Assembly: GCF_028291745.1 (NCBI RefSeq) | Contig: NZ_JAQGNQ010000002.1 | Span: 1 to 64,000 of the forward strand | DNA: 64,000 nucleotides | Reading direction: 5' to 3' | Origin: Ramlibacter sp. | GTDB taxonomy: Bacteria > Pseudomonadota > Gammaproteobacteria > Burkholderiales > Burkholderiaceae_C | In this document: positions 24,829-35,183 of the stretch, piece by piece | Layout: every line of letters begins with the position of its first letter | Numbering within the stretch: the stretch's first letter is position 1 | The notes under the pieces: generated by a model | Database searches by the model: none | What the model was told of the DNA's origin: nothing | What the model saw: only the letters and a program-made list of their open reading frames with translations | Program-made: the position numbers and the translations under genes

Positions 24829-26820
24829 TCAAACCTGCAAGGGCCGACTCTGCAGATCCGGCGCCGGCGGCAGGCCGGTGGCGTCGAGGATCTCCTGTTC
24901 CGACAGCGTCTCCTGCTTCAGCAACGCCTGCACCAGGCCGTCGAGCGCGGGGCGGTGTTCGCGCAGCAGGCGCTTCGCGTCCTGGTGGCATTCGTTGAGG
25001 ATGCGCTGCACTTCGGAATCGACCAGGCTCGCGGTCTCTTCGCTGAAGGGCTTCTCGCCGCCGAAGCTGCCGCCACCACCGAGGAAGGCGTTCTGCGGCG
25101 GTGCCAGTTGCACCATGCCCACCGCGTCGCTCATGCCCCAGCGCGTCACCATGTTGCGGGCCATCTGCGTCGCCTGCTCGATGTCGTTCTCGGCGCCGGT
25201 GGTGCGCGTTCCGTACACCACCTCCTCCGCCGCCCGGCCGCCCAGCATGCCGACGATGCGCGCGCGCAGGTAGGCCTCGGGATAGTTGTAGCGGTCGGTC
25301 TGCGGCCTTTGGTAGGTGACGCCCAGTGCCATCCCACGCGGCACGATGGTCACGCGATGCACCGGGTCGGCGCCCGGCACGAGCAGGCCCAGCACCGCAT
25401 GCCCGCTCTCGTGATAGGCGATGCGCTCGCGGTCGTCCGGCCCCAGCAGCAGCGGACGCTCGGGGCCCAGCACGATCTTCTCGAGGGCGTCGAGGAAGTC
25501 CTTCTGCGACACGTCGTTCTCGTTGCGGCGCGCGGCCAGCAGCGCCGCCTCGTTGACCAGGTTCTTCAGGTCGGCGCCCGAGAACCCGGGCGTGGTCTGC
25601 GCGAGCTCCTCGAGACTGACGCTGGTGGCCAGCGGCACCTTGCGCACATGCACGTCCAGGATGGCCTTGCGGCCCGTCTTGTCCGGCAGGTTGACCACCA
25701 CGCGCCGGTCGAAGCGGCCGGGCCGCAGCAGGGCGCGATCGAGCACGTCCGGCTGGTTCGTGGCGGCCAGCAGGATGATGCCTTCGCGGCCGGTGAAGCC
25801 GTCCATCTCGGTCAGGATCTGCTGCAGCGTGTGCTCCTGCTCGCTGGCGCCGCCGCCCATGGAGAACTGCCCGCGCGCGCGGCCGATGGCGTCGATCTCG
25901 TCGATGAAGATGATGGCCGGTGCACTCTCGCGCGCCTGCTTGAAGAGATCGCGCACGCGCGCCGCGCCGACGCCGACGATCATCTCCACGAACTCCGCTG
26001 CGCTCATCGAGAAGAAGGGCACGCCGGCCTCCCCGGCCACCGCGCGCGCCAGCAGCGTCTTGCCGGTGCCGGGCGAGCCGACCAGCAGCACGCCCTTGGG
26101 GGCCGTGCCGCCCAGGCGCGTGTACTTCTGCGGCGCCTTGAGGAAGTCGACGATCTCCACCAGTTCGTTCTTGGCCTCGTCGATGCCGGCCACGTCGTTG
26201 AAGGTGACGCGGTCGTCCTTCTCCGCGTCGTAGCGCCGCGCCTTGCTGCGGCCGATGCCGAAGATGCCCCCCATGCCGCCCATGCCGCCGCCGCCCTGCG
26301 CCGCCGCGCGCCGGTACATCCACACGTAGAACCCGATCAGCAGGATGGCCGGGCCGAAGCCATAGATCAGGGTCGCCCAGCCGCTGCCTTGCTGGATCGG
26401 CACCGCGCTGATCTCCACGCCGTGCGAAATCAGGAAGGGCTCCAGCTGGCGGTCGAAGAAGGCCGGCAGTTCGGTGGTGAAGGTGCCGGCCGTGCGCGAG
26501 GGCTGTTGCGCCTGGGTGCCGCGCAAGGGCTTCTGCTTCGGCTGTCCCGCGGGCGGCCAGGTGACCGGCGCCTTGAAGCGGCCCTCGATGCTGGTGTTGC
26601 GGCTGTAGATCGATTCGACGTTGCCCTTGCCGGCCTCGTCGCGGAACACGGTGTAAGGCACCGTGATGGGCGCATCGCTGCTCGGGAACAGGAACACCGA
26701 CACCACGTAGTTGACCACCAGCGCCAGGATGAACAGCGCCCACATCTTGCGGGGCGGCAGCTTGGGGCGGGCGTTGGCGGCGGGTTTGGTGGGCGGGGTC
26801 GGAGGCGGATAGGGGGTCAT
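24829..26820 (-). CDS. ftsH: ATP-dependent zinc metalloprotease FtsH
   Basis: Membrane AAA+ protease of 663 residues. TM1 is at about residues 27-47 ([20 protein letters not shown]), then a periplasmic domain and TM2 (about 155-178). The AAA module has Walker A GSPGTGKT, Walker [12 protein letters not shown] and the second-region-of-homology arginine finger [11 protein letters not shown]. The zinc protease domain has HESGH with a downstream aspartate/glutamate ligand region. The glycine/methionine-rich linker [16 protein letters not shown] after TM2 is typical. I start at [10 protein letters not shown] (26820); no clear ribosome-binding site is visible and an upstream start is possible. The usual rlmE-ftsH-folP neighbourhood is absent, so this may be a second FtsH paralogue. 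Confidence 0.93.
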   Translation of the reverse strand: MTPYPPPTPPTKPAANARPKLPPRKMWALFILALVVNYVVSVFLFPSSDAPITVPYTVFRDEAGKGNVESIYSRNTSIEGRFKAPVTWPPAGQPKQKPLRGTQAQQPSRTAGTFTTELPAFFDRQLEPFLISHGVEISAVPIQQGSGWATLIYGFGPAILLIGFYVWMYRRAAAQGGGGMGGMGGIFGIGRSKARRYDAEKDDRVTFNDVAGIDEAKNELVEIVDFLKAPQKYTRLGGTAPKGVLLVGSPGTGKTLLARAVAGEAGVPFFSMSAAEFVEMIVGVGAARVRDLFKQARESAPAIIFIDEIDAIGRARGQFSMGGGASEQEHTLQQILTEMDGFTGREGIILLAATNQPDVLDRALLRPGRFDRRVVVNLPDKTGRKAILDVHVRKVPLATSVSLEELAQTTPGFSGADLKNLVNEAALLAARRNENDVSQKDFLDALEKIVLGPERPLLLGPDDRERIAYHESGHAVLGLLVPGADPVHRVTIVPRGMALGVTYQRPQTDRYNYPEAYLRARIVGMLGGRAAEEVVYGTRTTGAENDIEQATQMARNMVTRWGMSDAVGMVQLAPPQNAFLGGGGSFGGEKPFSEETASLVDSEVQRILNECHQDAKRLLREHRPALDGLVQALLKQETLSEQEILDATGLPPAPDLQSRPLQV

Positions 26821-27012
26821 GGACGCTGCTGGGGTGGCGCGGGCAGCCTGCATGATGCACGGGTCGCCGCGCTCGCGGGTGGCGCAAGACAAGGTCGAGC
26901 AAATCGCTGACAGGAACAGGAGACGGGCCTGCGCGGATCGTCGCCGGCTGCTGGCCGATTCCCGACCGCCCGGGCGCCGACCTGGCACGGGACGCCCCGA
27001 GGCAGTCGCGCG

Positions 27013-27462
27013 CTAGCGCAGCGCCTGATCGGCGAGATTCCACTTCCTGAGCACCCGTGCCACCCGGCGCGGGCCGCCCTCCACGTGCTCGGCGAGATTG
27101 AGTCGGGCATGGCGGAAGGCATCGAGCACCGCCAGCATGTCGTCGCCAATGGGCTGCTCCAGGCCGCGCAGCGTGGCCAGCGCCAGCGGCTGCTGGTTCC
27201 AGACGGCGGCGACGAAGCGCACGATGTCGCGTGACTGGCGCACGTCGCGCTCCTCGGCCCGCCGCAGCAGGCGGTCGAAGGCGGCCAGGCCCGATTCAGT
27301 GGCGAGGTGCGAGCAGATTTCCTCGCTGGTGAGCCGGGCGCGCTCGAACAGCGTGCCCTCGTGGTCGATGCGCAGGCGGTCGGCCCGCCCGACCACGCGT
27401 TGCACGTTCTGGATGCGTTCCAGGTTGGCCTGGTGCCGCCGCTCGCGCTCGTCCTTGCTCAT
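27013..27462 (-). CDS. Hypothetical protein (149 aa)
   Basis: The start at 27462 follows AAGGGGAGCGGCC and gives MSKDERERRHQANLERIQNVQRVVGRADRLRI; the ORF-track extension to 27609 is not supported. The protein is charged, helical and soluble. It has the segment GLAAFDRLLRRAEERDVRQSRDIVRFVAAVWNQQPLALATLRGL and a C-terminal GGPRRVARVLRKWNLADQALR. The tract looks like a conserved helical domain, but I do not recognise a characterised family. It lies 192 bp upstream of ftsH in the same direction; the gap contains no gene that I can support. Confidence 0.7.
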   Translation of the reverse strand: MSKDERERRHQANLERIQNVQRVVGRADRLRIDHEGTLFERARLTSEEICSHLATESGLAAFDRLLRRAEERDVRQSRDIVRFVAAVWNQQPLALATLRGLEQPIGDDMLAVLDAFRHARLNLAEHVEGGPRRVARVLRKWNLADQALR

Positions 27463-27671
27463 GGCCGCTCCCCTTTGCTTGCGCCGGCACGAGGGCTGCC
27501 GGTCCCTGTCTCCTTGTACTGCAACACGGCAGTGGGTGGAAGCGGGGATGCATGGACGCGCGCCCGCCTGCGCCGGCTGGCGTACGCCGCTTGGCGGATT
27601 GCGGCGCAAAAGGGCACGGGTATGCTCGGTCTGTTATGGATTTTCGAACGGTCCCAGCAGGAGAGCAGGCA

Positions 27672-27893
27672 ATGACCCCGGCAGACGACCTGGTCCGGGC
27701 CAGGGCGAGCGTGGACGAAAGCGAGCGCATCCCGGTCAAGCGCTACGGCCAGGTGCCGGAGATGTCGCAGGAAGCGCCGGCGCCGGCGCCGGCCCAGCCC
27801 CGGCCTTCGCGGCTGCGGATCTTCCTGGGGACGGTGTGCTGGTTGCTGATGGCGGCCTTTGCGGTGGGGTTGGTCCTTCGCTTCGGCCACTGA
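27672..27893 (+). CDS. Small single-pass membrane protein (73 aa)
   Basis: AGGAG lies 8 bases before the ATG at 27672, which gives MTPADDLVRARASVDESERIPVKRYGQVPEM. A proline/alanine-rich linker follows, then one membrane helix (IFLGTVCWLLMAAFAVGLVLRF) ending two residues before the stop. An in-frame ATG 36 bp upstream is possible but has no such site. A C-terminal tail-anchored topology is suggested. Family not recognised. Confidence 0.6.
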   Translation: MTPADDLVRARASVDESERIPVKRYGQVPEMSQEAPAPAPAQPRPSRLRIFLGTVCWLLMAAFAVGLVLRFGH

Positions 27894-28087
27894 TCTGCAG
27901 CGACGCTGGCGTGTGCCGCGGCGTGCCGTCGCACTGCATCTTGCATCCCCGCTGATCGCTCGATCAGTAGCCGGCGCCTGGGCGCAATCGGCACGATCCC
28001 GGATGTGGCCCTTCGCGCATTTGGAAATACTCCGCCATCTGGACGCTCGCCTTGCCGCGCAGCGTACCGCTCAAGGTCGGAGGGACG

Positions 28088-28822
28088 ATGGAACACGAGG
28101 GGCGCGATCGGCGCAGTTTTCTGAAGCAGGTGGCCACCGGTGGTGCGGTGGCCGTGGCCACTGCGGTACCCCAGGCCACCATGGCCCAGGCCGGCAACCC
28201 CGCCCCGGCGCCCCACGCGGCGGCAGGCGGGGCGGCAACCGGGCCGGTGGGGTACACCTATCTCACGCCTGACGAGGCGGCCTTCATCGAGGCCGTCGTC
28301 GATCACATGATCCCGGCCGATGCCTGGACGCCCAAGGGCACGGACCTTGGCGTCAACGTCTACATCGACCGCGCACTGGCCAGCGGGTGGGGCAAAGGCG
28401 AGCGCCTGTATCGCCAGGGGCCCTGGAAAAGCGGCACGGCGAACCAGGGCTATCAGCTTCCACTCACGCCGGCCGAGGTCTACCGCGCCGCGATCCCCGC
28501 GGCCACTGCGCACTGCGTGAAGCAGTACGGCAAGCGCTTCGAACAACTCGAGGCATCAGAGCGCGAGGCCTTCCTCGTCGCGCTGCAAGGCGGCAAGCTC
28601 GTCCTCGAGGATGGACCGCCGGCCCGGACCTTCTTCGACATGCTGTACCAGAACGTGATGGAAGGCATGTTCTCGGATCCGCTGTACGGGGGCAACAAGG
28701 ACAAGGCAGGCTGGAAGCTGGTGGGCTTCGGCGGTGTCGTGGCCGTGCACCAGCAGAACGTGGTCCGGTACCTGGGAAAGAAGTTTCCCGTCCAACCGCT
28801 CGGCATCGCCGACATGAGCTGA
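28088..28822 (+). CDS. Gluconate 2-dehydrogenase subunit 3 family protein (Tat-exported)
   Basis: Small (gamma-type) subunit of a periplasmic GMC dehydrogenase, 244 residues. A GGAGGGACG site sets the ATG at 28088. A twin-arginine signal DRRSFLKQVATGGAVAVATAV is followed by the family core LTPDEAAFIEAVVDHMIPADAWTPKGTDLGVNVYIDRALASGWG and PARTFFDMLYQNVMEGMFSDPLYGGNKDKAGWKLVGFGG. In the known complexes this Tat-borne subunit carries the flavoprotein, which has no signal of its own, across the membrane. It is the first gene of a three-gene cassette, with 13 bp before the flavoprotein gene. Confidence 0.92.
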   Translation: MEHEGRDRRSFLKQVATGGAVAVATAVPQATMAQAGNPAPAPHAAAGGAATGPVGYTYLTPDEAAFIEAVVDHMIPADAWTPKGTDLGVNVYIDRALASGWGKGERLYRQGPWKSGTANQGYQLPLTPAEVYRAAIPAATAHCVKQYGKRFEQLEASEREAFLVALQGGKLVLEDGPPARTFFDMLYQNVMEGMFSDPLYGGNKDKAGWKLVGFGGVVAVHQQNVVRYLGKKFPVQPLGIADMS

Positions 28823-28835
28823 CCCGGGCCGCGCC

Positions 28836-30614
28836 ATGACAATCAGGAAACTTAAGGAAGTCGACGCCGTCATCGTCGGCCTGGGCTGGACGGGCGGCAT
28901 TCTCGCCAAGGAACTCTCCGAAGCCGGCCTGACGGTCGTCGCCCTCGAGCGCGGCCGCATGACCACCACCGAGGCCGACTTCCAGGTCCCCACGGTGCGC
29001 GACGAACTGCGGTACGTGCAGCGCCAGGAGATGATGCAGGACGCTGCCCGCGACACGATCACGATGCGCAACACGGACCGGCAGGAGGCGCTGCCCGTGC
29101 GCAGGCTGGGCGCCTTCCTGCCGGGAGAAGGCGTCGGCGGTTCGGGCCTGCACTGGAGCGGCGGCACCTGGCGCTGGAGCGACATGGAGTTCAAGGCGCG
29201 CAGCCTGTACGAGGGACGTTACGGCAAGGCGCACATCCCCGCGGACATGATGGTGCGCGACTGGGGCATCAGCTACGAGGAGATCGAGCCGTACTACGAC
29301 CGCTTCGAGCGCACTGCGGCCGTTTCCGGCAAGGCCGGCAACCTGGGCGGCCAGACACAGGCGGGAGGCAATCCCTTCGAGGCGCCGCGCTCGCGCGAGT
29401 ATCCCAATCCCCCGCTCAACCCGATCCTGGCCGGACAGATGTTCTCGGAGGCCGCGGCCAAGGCCGGCTACCATCCTTTTCCCCGCCCGGCGGCCAATTC
29501 CTCGCGCGCTTACACCAACCCCGACGGCGTGAGCTTCGGCGGTTGCCAGTACTGCGGCTTCTGCCAGCGCTTTGGCTGCGAGGCGAATGCCAAGGCCAGC
29601 CCGCATCTGACGGTCGTTCCCGCCGCGCTCAAGCGCCCCAACTTCGAGATGCGCACCCATTCGTGGGTGACGCGCATCCTGAAGGACGCCTCGGCCAGGC
29701 GCGTCACTGGCGTGGTCTACACGAACCTGCTCACCGGGGAGGAGATCGAGCAGCCCGCGCAGATGGTGTTCCTGTGCTCCTTCACGCTGAACAACGTGCA
29801 CCTGATGCTGGTGTCGGGCATCGGCAAACCGTACGATCCCGCGACGCAGACTGGCGTGATCGGTCGAAACTACTGCTACGAGACGCGCACGGCCGCCAAC
29901 CTGTTCTTCGAGGGCAAGGAGTTCAACCCGTTCATTTCGGCGGGCTGCACGAACGTCGTGATCGACGACTTCAACGCCAACTGGCAGTTCGACCGCGGCG
30001 CGCTCGGTGTGGTCGGCGGCTACATCGTCTCCGCGGGCCACAACACCAACCTGCCGATCGGCAACCGTCCGGTGCCGCGCGGCACGCCAGCATGGGGCTC
30101 CCGGTGGAAGGAGGCGACGGCCAAGTGGTACGGATCGTCCATGAGCATCAGTTCCAGCGGCGGGTCCATGCCGCACCGCTACAACTACCTGGATCTGGAT
30201 CCCACGTACCGCAACGCCTTCGGCCAGCCGCTGCTGCGCATGACCTTCGACTACAAGGACAACGAACAACGCCTGAACGCGCACGCGGCCAGGATCGTCA
30301 ACGAACTGGCCAGGTCGCTGAACCCGACCCACATGAGCGCCGCCAGCGGTGAGCCGCAGTCCTGGTCGGTCGTGCCCTATCTCTCCACCCACAATGGCGG
30401 AGGCACTTCGATGGGCACGAGCCCGGCCGACAGCGCAGTGAATCCCTGGCTGCAAAGCTGGGACGCGCACAACCTCTTCGTCATGGGCGCCAGCACCTTC
30501 GCGCACAACGGGGCCTACCAGCCCACGGGCCTGGTCGGGGCACTCGCCTACCGCGCCGCCGATACCGTGAAGAATCGCTACCTGCGCAACCCCGGCCCGC
30601 TGGTGTCGGCCTGA
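28836..30614 (+). CDS. GMC-family flavoprotein dehydrogenase (large subunit)
   Basis: A 592-residue FAD enzyme that oxidises a sugar, sugar acid or alcohol and passes electrons to a cytochrome. The FAD-binding loop is VDAVIVGLGWTGGILAKELSEAG. The segment GGCQYCGFCQRFGCEANAKAS is typical of the gluconate/sorbitol dehydrogenase branch. The C-terminal GMC signature includes LSTHNGGGTSMG and NLFVMGASTFAHNGAYQPTGLVGALAYRAAD. The C-terminal histidine/asparagine pair of the active site falls within these two blocks. It has no signal peptide, consistent with co-export with the preceding Tat subunit. The substrate cannot be told from sequence. Confidence 0.93.
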   Translation: MTIRKLKEVDAVIVGLGWTGGILAKELSEAGLTVVALERGRMTTTEADFQVPTVRDELRYVQRQEMMQDAARDTITMRNTDRQEALPVRRLGAFLPGEGVGGSGLHWSGGTWRWSDMEFKARSLYEGRYGKAHIPADMMVRDWGISYEEIEPYYDRFERTAAVSGKAGNLGGQTQAGGNPFEAPRSREYPNPPLNPILAGQMFSEAAAKAGYHPFPRPAANSSRAYTNPDGVSFGGCQYCGFCQRFGCEANAKASPHLTVVPAALKRPNFEMRTHSWVTRILKDASARRVTGVVYTNLLTGEEIEQPAQMVFLCSFTLNNVHLMLVSGIGKPYDPATQTGVIGRNYCYETRTAANLFFEGKEFNPFISAGCTNVVIDDFNANWQFDRGALGVVGGYIVSAGHNTNLPIGNRPVPRGTPAWGSRWKEATAKWYGSSMSISSSGGSMPHRYNYLDLDPTYRNAFGQPLLRMTFDYKDNEQRLNAHAARIVNELARSLNPTHMSAASGEPQSWSVVPYLSTHNGGGTSMGTSPADSAVNPWLQSWDAHNLFVMGASTFAHNGAYQPTGLVGALAYRAADTVKNRYLRNPGPLVSA

Positions 30615-30628
30615 AGCGAGCACAGACC

Positions 30629-31027
30629 ATGAAGACGATCTTCCAGCTCCCGCAGCTGTCGCAACTGCTGCCCGCCGTGTTGCTCCTGGTCGCGGCGGCG
30701 CCGGCCCGCGCGCAGGACCTGCAGCGCGGCGAACAGCTTTTCACCGACTGCCGTTCCTGTCATGCGGTCCAGGCGGGCGTCAACGGGGTCGGGCCATCCC
30801 TGGCAGGCATCGTCGGGCGCAAGTCGGCCTCGATCGAGGATTTCCGTTATTCCCCGGCCATGAAGCGCAGCGGCATCACGTGGGATGCAGCGACGCTGGC
30901 CGCCTTCCTGGCCGATCCGCAAGCCCTGGTGCCGGGCAACCGCATGCCCTACGCCGGCATGCCGAACCCGAGGGACGTTGCGGACCTGGTGGCCTACCTG
31001 GCCAAGGCAGCGGCGGCCCCGCACTGA
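30629..31027 (+). CDS. Cytochrome c, single haem, electron acceptor of the GMC dehydrogenase
   Basis: A 132-residue exported class I cytochrome c. It has a Sec signal ending PARAQ, one haem motif CRSCHAVQ, the conserved GPSLAGIVGRKSAS loop, and an axial-methionine region NRMPYAGMPN. It is the third gene of the dehydrogenase cassette, 14 bp after the flavoprotein. Classical gluconate 2-dehydrogenase has a membrane-anchored three-haem cytochrome; this subunit is soluble, short and mono-haem, so electron flow probably goes on to another c-type cytochrome or the terminal oxidase. Confidence 0.92.
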   Translation: MKTIFQLPQLSQLLPAVLLLVAAAPARAQDLQRGEQLFTDCRSCHAVQAGVNGVGPSLAGIVGRKSASIEDFRYSPAMKRSGITWDAATLAAFLADPQALVPGNRMPYAGMPNPRDVADLVAYLAKAAAAPH

Positions 31028-31077
31028 CTGCGAAAGTCTCTCCAGGCTTCTCATGGCGTCCATGCAGAAGCAAAGCA

Positions 31078-31094
31078 GGCCGCTCGTTGCGGCC
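31078..31094. terminator. Short GC hairpin between convergent genes
   Basis: Arms GGCCGC / GCGGCC around TCGTT, in the 78-bp gap between the cytochrome gene and the convergent binding-protein gene. No T-tract; the assignment as a terminator is tentative. Confidence 0.35.
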
Positions 31095-31105
31095 GGAGCA
31101 GCGCC

Positions 31106-32098
31106 TTAGTTCGCGCTCATCTTCACCTTGGTGTCGAGGAACTGGTTGGTGAACATCGTTGCCGGGTCGAAGGGCTTGTCGATGCCGATCAGCGATTGCA
31201 CCAGGGCGTAGTCGGACTTCACGCGCGCGGCGTCGAAGGCGCCGAGCGCGACCTTCTCGGTCGTGTCGTCGCGCATCAGCGTCTTGATGCGGTTCCACTG
31301 GTCGCGCTGGTTGTTCGCGTCGAGCCCGCTCACGCTGGCCATCAGCGCCTGCAGGCACGGGTCGAAGGTCTTCACGCAACTGGCGTAAGCGCGCTGCGTG
31401 ATGGCGACGAACTTCGCCGCCACCTCCTTGTGGCCGGCAAGCCAGGCGCTGTTCACGGTGAACGCGTTGCCGTACAGGTTGACGCCGATTTCGCGCCAGG
31501 GCAGAAAGGCGAGGTCGGGGCCGAACTCGCGCACCTTCAGGTCATGCTCGTTGTAGAAGTCGCTGACGATGTCGACCGACTTGGACTTCAGCGCCGCGAC
31601 CTTGGCCGGCGGGCTCACGTTGACGAAGGTGACGGCGACCGGATCGATGCCGACCTTCTTGGCGAAGGCCGGCCACATCAGGCGCGCGGCATCGCCGGGC
31701 GGGTTGCCGATCTTGTGGCCGGGGAAGTCCTTCGCGCCCTTGATGCCGGACGACTTGAGCCAGTAGAAGCCTTGCGGGCTGTTGGCGTAGATCACCATCA
31801 GCGCGGTGAGGTCCGCGCCCTTGCCGCGCGCCTGCATGGCGGTGGGCAGGTCGGAGATGCCCATGGTGGAGCCGCCGGAGCCCACGCGCTGCGCCGACAC
31901 GGCCGAGCCCTTGCCCGACTCGATGTCGAGATCGATGCCGGCCTCCTTGTACCAGCCCTGCGCCCGCGCATAGTAGAGGGGCGAGTGATCGGCAGTGGGC
32001 GTCCAGTTCAGCGTCAGGCTGATGCTCTCGTTGGCGTGGCTGGCGGCGCCGGCGCCTAGCAGGAAGACGGCGCCAAGCACCTTCGACAGGTTTTTCAT
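31106..32098 (-). CDS. ABC substrate-binding protein, NMT1/THI5-like
   Basis: A 330-residue periplasmic binding protein of the NMT1/THI5/SsuA-like family. The ATG at 32098 has GGAG 10 bases upstream and begins MKNLSKVLGAVFLLGAGAASHA, a Sec signal. The mature N-terminus SISLTLNWTPTADHSPLYYARAQGWYKEAGIDLDIESGKG is diagnostic of the NMT1/THI5 group, which includes hydroxymethylpyrimidine and formylaminopyrimidine binders, along with many of unknown ligand. Its permease and ATPase are probably the genes at 34371 and 38182. It is divergent from the tetR gene, with a palindromic operator candidate between them. Confidence 0.92.
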   Translation of the reverse strand: MKNLSKVLGAVFLLGAGAASHANESISLTLNWTPTADHSPLYYARAQGWYKEAGIDLDIESGKGSAVSAQRVGSGGSTMGISDLPTAMQARGKGADLTALMVIYANSPQGFYWLKSSGIKGAKDFPGHKIGNPPGDAARLMWPAFAKKVGIDPVAVTFVNVSPPAKVAALKSKSVDIVSDFYNEHDLKVREFGPDLAFLPWREIGVNLYGNAFTVNSAWLAGHKEVAAKFVAITQRAYASCVKTFDPCLQALMASVSGLDANNQRDQWNRIKTLMRDDTTEKVALGAFDAARVKSDYALVQSLIGIDKPFDPATMFTNQFLDTKVKMSAN

Positions 32099-32139
32099 CG
32101 GAAGCAAACTCCAGGGGAGAGGGAACGGGCGACTGTTTT

Positions 32140-32159
32140 ATACCAACTGTTTGGTTGAT
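32140..32159. promoter_or_regulatory. Candidate TetR operator between SBP and tetR
   Basis: ATACCAACTGTTTGGTTGAT is an imperfect palindrome (ACCAA / TTGGT arms, 4-5 base centre) in the 85-bp region between the divergent binding-protein gene and tetR. Read on the minus strand it begins TCAACCA, the same half-site as the palindrome at 34302-34317. Placement and form suit autoregulation and control of the binding protein by the adjacent TetR protein. Confidence 0.6.
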
Positions 32160-32183
32160 AATCAATCGAAGGAGAGCGCAGGC

Positions 32184-32909
32184 ATGGCGACCACCACCAA
32201 GAGCCGCACGACGGGCACCGCCCATGGCGCGACCAAGGCCATCGCGCCCCGGGGTGCCAGTGCCAAGGCACCAGCGCGGCGCGACCCGGGGGCGAGCCGC
32301 GACGGCCTGGTGCGCGCGGCGGTCGCGGAATTCGCCAAGTCCGGTTTCGCCGGTGCACGGGTCGACGAGATCGCCAACGCGGCCGGCGTCAACAAGCAGC
32401 TGGTCTATCACTACTGGGGCAGCAAGCAAGGCCTGTACCTGGCCAGCCTCGAGTCGGTGTACGCGGAGATCCTCGAAAAAGAGCGACGCCTGTCGCTGGG
32501 CGAACTGGCGCCGCACGAGGCAATGGCGCAGCTGGTGGGCTTTTCCTTCGACTACCTGGCCGAACACCCGGAGTTCATCGCGCTGCTCACCGACGAGAAC
32601 CGCAACCAGGGCCGCCACATCCTCGCATCGGGCGAACTGCAGCAGATGCACATGCCTTTCGTGGAGATGCTGGAGGCGACGCTGCGCCGCGGCGTCAAGG
32701 CCGGCGTGTTCCGCAACGATTACGACGCCGTCAATCTCTACATCTCGATTGCCGGCATCTCGTACTTCTTCTTCTCGAACAACCACACGCTGTCGGCGAT
32801 CTTCGGCCGGCCACTCGGCGACCAGGGCGCGCTGGTGCAGCGTCGCCGTCACGTGATCGAGTTTGCCCTCAACGCGCTGCGCCCCGACGCCGCACCAAGG
32901 AAGCGCTGA
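32184..32909 (+). CDS. TetR/AcrR family transcriptional regulator
   Basis: A 241-residue DNA-binding repressor. AAGGAG lies 12 bases before the ATG at 32184. A basic, disordered N-terminus (about 45 residues) precedes the helix-turn-helix, seen as [55 protein letters not shown]. The C-terminal ligand domain includes [19 protein letters not shown], similar to the TetR_C domains of the RutR/NicS-like group. It has one base between its stop and the sdaA start, so the two are co-transcribed. Likely targets are the two related palindromes at 32140 and 34302. Confidence 0.92.
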   Translation: MATTTKSRTTGTAHGATKAIAPRGASAKAPARRDPGASRDGLVRAAVAEFAKSGFAGARVDEIANAAGVNKQLVYHYWGSKQGLYLASLESVYAEILEKERRLSLGELAPHEAMAQLVGFSFDYLAEHPEFIALLTDENRNQGRHILASGELQQMHMPFVEMLEATLRRGVKAGVFRNDYDAVNLYISIAGISYFFFSNNHTLSAIFGRPLGDQGALVQRRRHVIEFALNALRPDAAPRKR

Positions 32910-32910
32910 C

Positions 32911-34278
<1,368 letters not shown>

Positions 34279-34301
34279 CCGGCGCCGTTCCGGCGGACTG
34301 A

Positions 34302-34317
34302 TCAACCAGTTGGTTGA
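34302..34317. promoter_or_regulatory. Second candidate TetR operator, upstream of permease operon
   Basis: TCAACCAGTTGGTTGA is a palindrome with 7-bp arms and a 2-base centre. It lies 54 bp before the permease start and 24 bp after the sdaA stop. It shares the TCAACCA half-site with the site between the binding-protein gene and tetR. It probably marks a separate regulated promoter for the permease-to-ATPase operon. Confidence 0.65.
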
Positions 34318-34370
34318 CTCACAGCAAGCACGCTCCTATCATGGCCGCATGACCCGAGCGAAGGACTGAG

Positions 34371-35183
34371 ATGAGCGCCACCGAAGCCGCGATCGCGCCT
34401 GCCGCCGCTCCCGTGCGCGAAGCGGACAACACCGCCTGGCACCGCTGGGCGCTCATCCTCGTCGTGCACCTGGTTGCCATCGGCGCGTGGGAGCTTGCGG
34501 TGCGCCTGTTCGGAATCCGCGAGTTCGTGCTGCCGGCGCCTTCGCGCATCCTTGCGACACTGGGCAAACCGAGCTACAGCTGGCTGTCCAACACCTGGGT
34601 GACGGCGCTGGAAGTCTTCGGCGGCTACGCGCTCGGGCTGGTGCTCGGCATCCTCGGCGCCCTGCTGTTCGTCACCAGCCGCCGCCTCACTGCGGTGCTG
34701 TTCCCTCTGCTCGTGACGCTGAACATGATCCCCAAGGTGGCGATGGGGCCGCTGATCATCGTGTGGTTCAAGTACGGCATCGGCCCGAACATCCTGATCA
34801 CGTTCAGCCTCTGCTTCTTCCCGATCCTGCTCACCACGATCCGCGGCCTCAACGAAACCGAGCCCGACCTGCTGGACCTGGTGCGCGCGCTCAAGGGCTC
34901 GCGCTGGCAGCTGTTTCGCTACATCCAGCTGCCTGGCTCGCTCCCCTACCTGTTCTCCGGCATGAAGGTCGCCACGGTGCTGGCCGTCGCCGGCGCCGTC
35001 GTGGGCGAGTTCATTGCTTCCGACAAGGGCCTGGGCTACCTGATGATCCAGGTGCAGGCTTCGCTGGACACCCCGGCCGTCTTCATGGCGGTACTGCTCA
35101 TCACGGGCCTCGGGGTGATCCTCTACGGGCTGGTCCTGCTGCTGGAACGGCTCTTCATCACGCAAGACGCGAGACTCCAATGA
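34371..35183 (+). CDS. ABC transporter permease (NitT/TauT type)
   Basis: A 270-residue inner-membrane permease with six predicted helices (LILVVHLVAIGAWELAVRLF, then a second pair around GGYALGLVLGILGALLFV). The cytoplasmic EAA-type loop reads LLDLVRALKGSRWQLFRYIQLPGSLPYLFSG. GAAGGACTGAG sets the start. It overlaps the following SDR gene by 4 bp. It probably works with the NMT1/THI5-like binding protein at 31106 and the ATPase at 38182; the metabolic genes inserted between permease and ATPase suggest that the imported compound is processed by them. Confidence 0.92.
   Translation: MSATEAAIAPAAAPVREADNTAWHRWALILVVHLVAIGAWELAVRLFGIREFVLPAPSRILATLGKPSYSWLSNTWVTALEVFGGYALGLVLGILGALLFVTSRRLTAVLFPLLVTLNMIPKVAMGPLIIVWFKYGIGPNILITFSLCFFPILLTTIRGLNETEPDLLDLVRALKGSRWQLFRYIQLPGSLPYLFSGMKVATVLAVAGAVVGEFIASDKGLGYLMIQVQASLDTPAVFMAVLLITGLGVILYGLVLLLERLFITQDARLQ

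Noticed and set aside
24955-26910. 651-codon plus-strand ORF
   Set aside because: Antisense shadow of ftsH; no recognisable protein motif.
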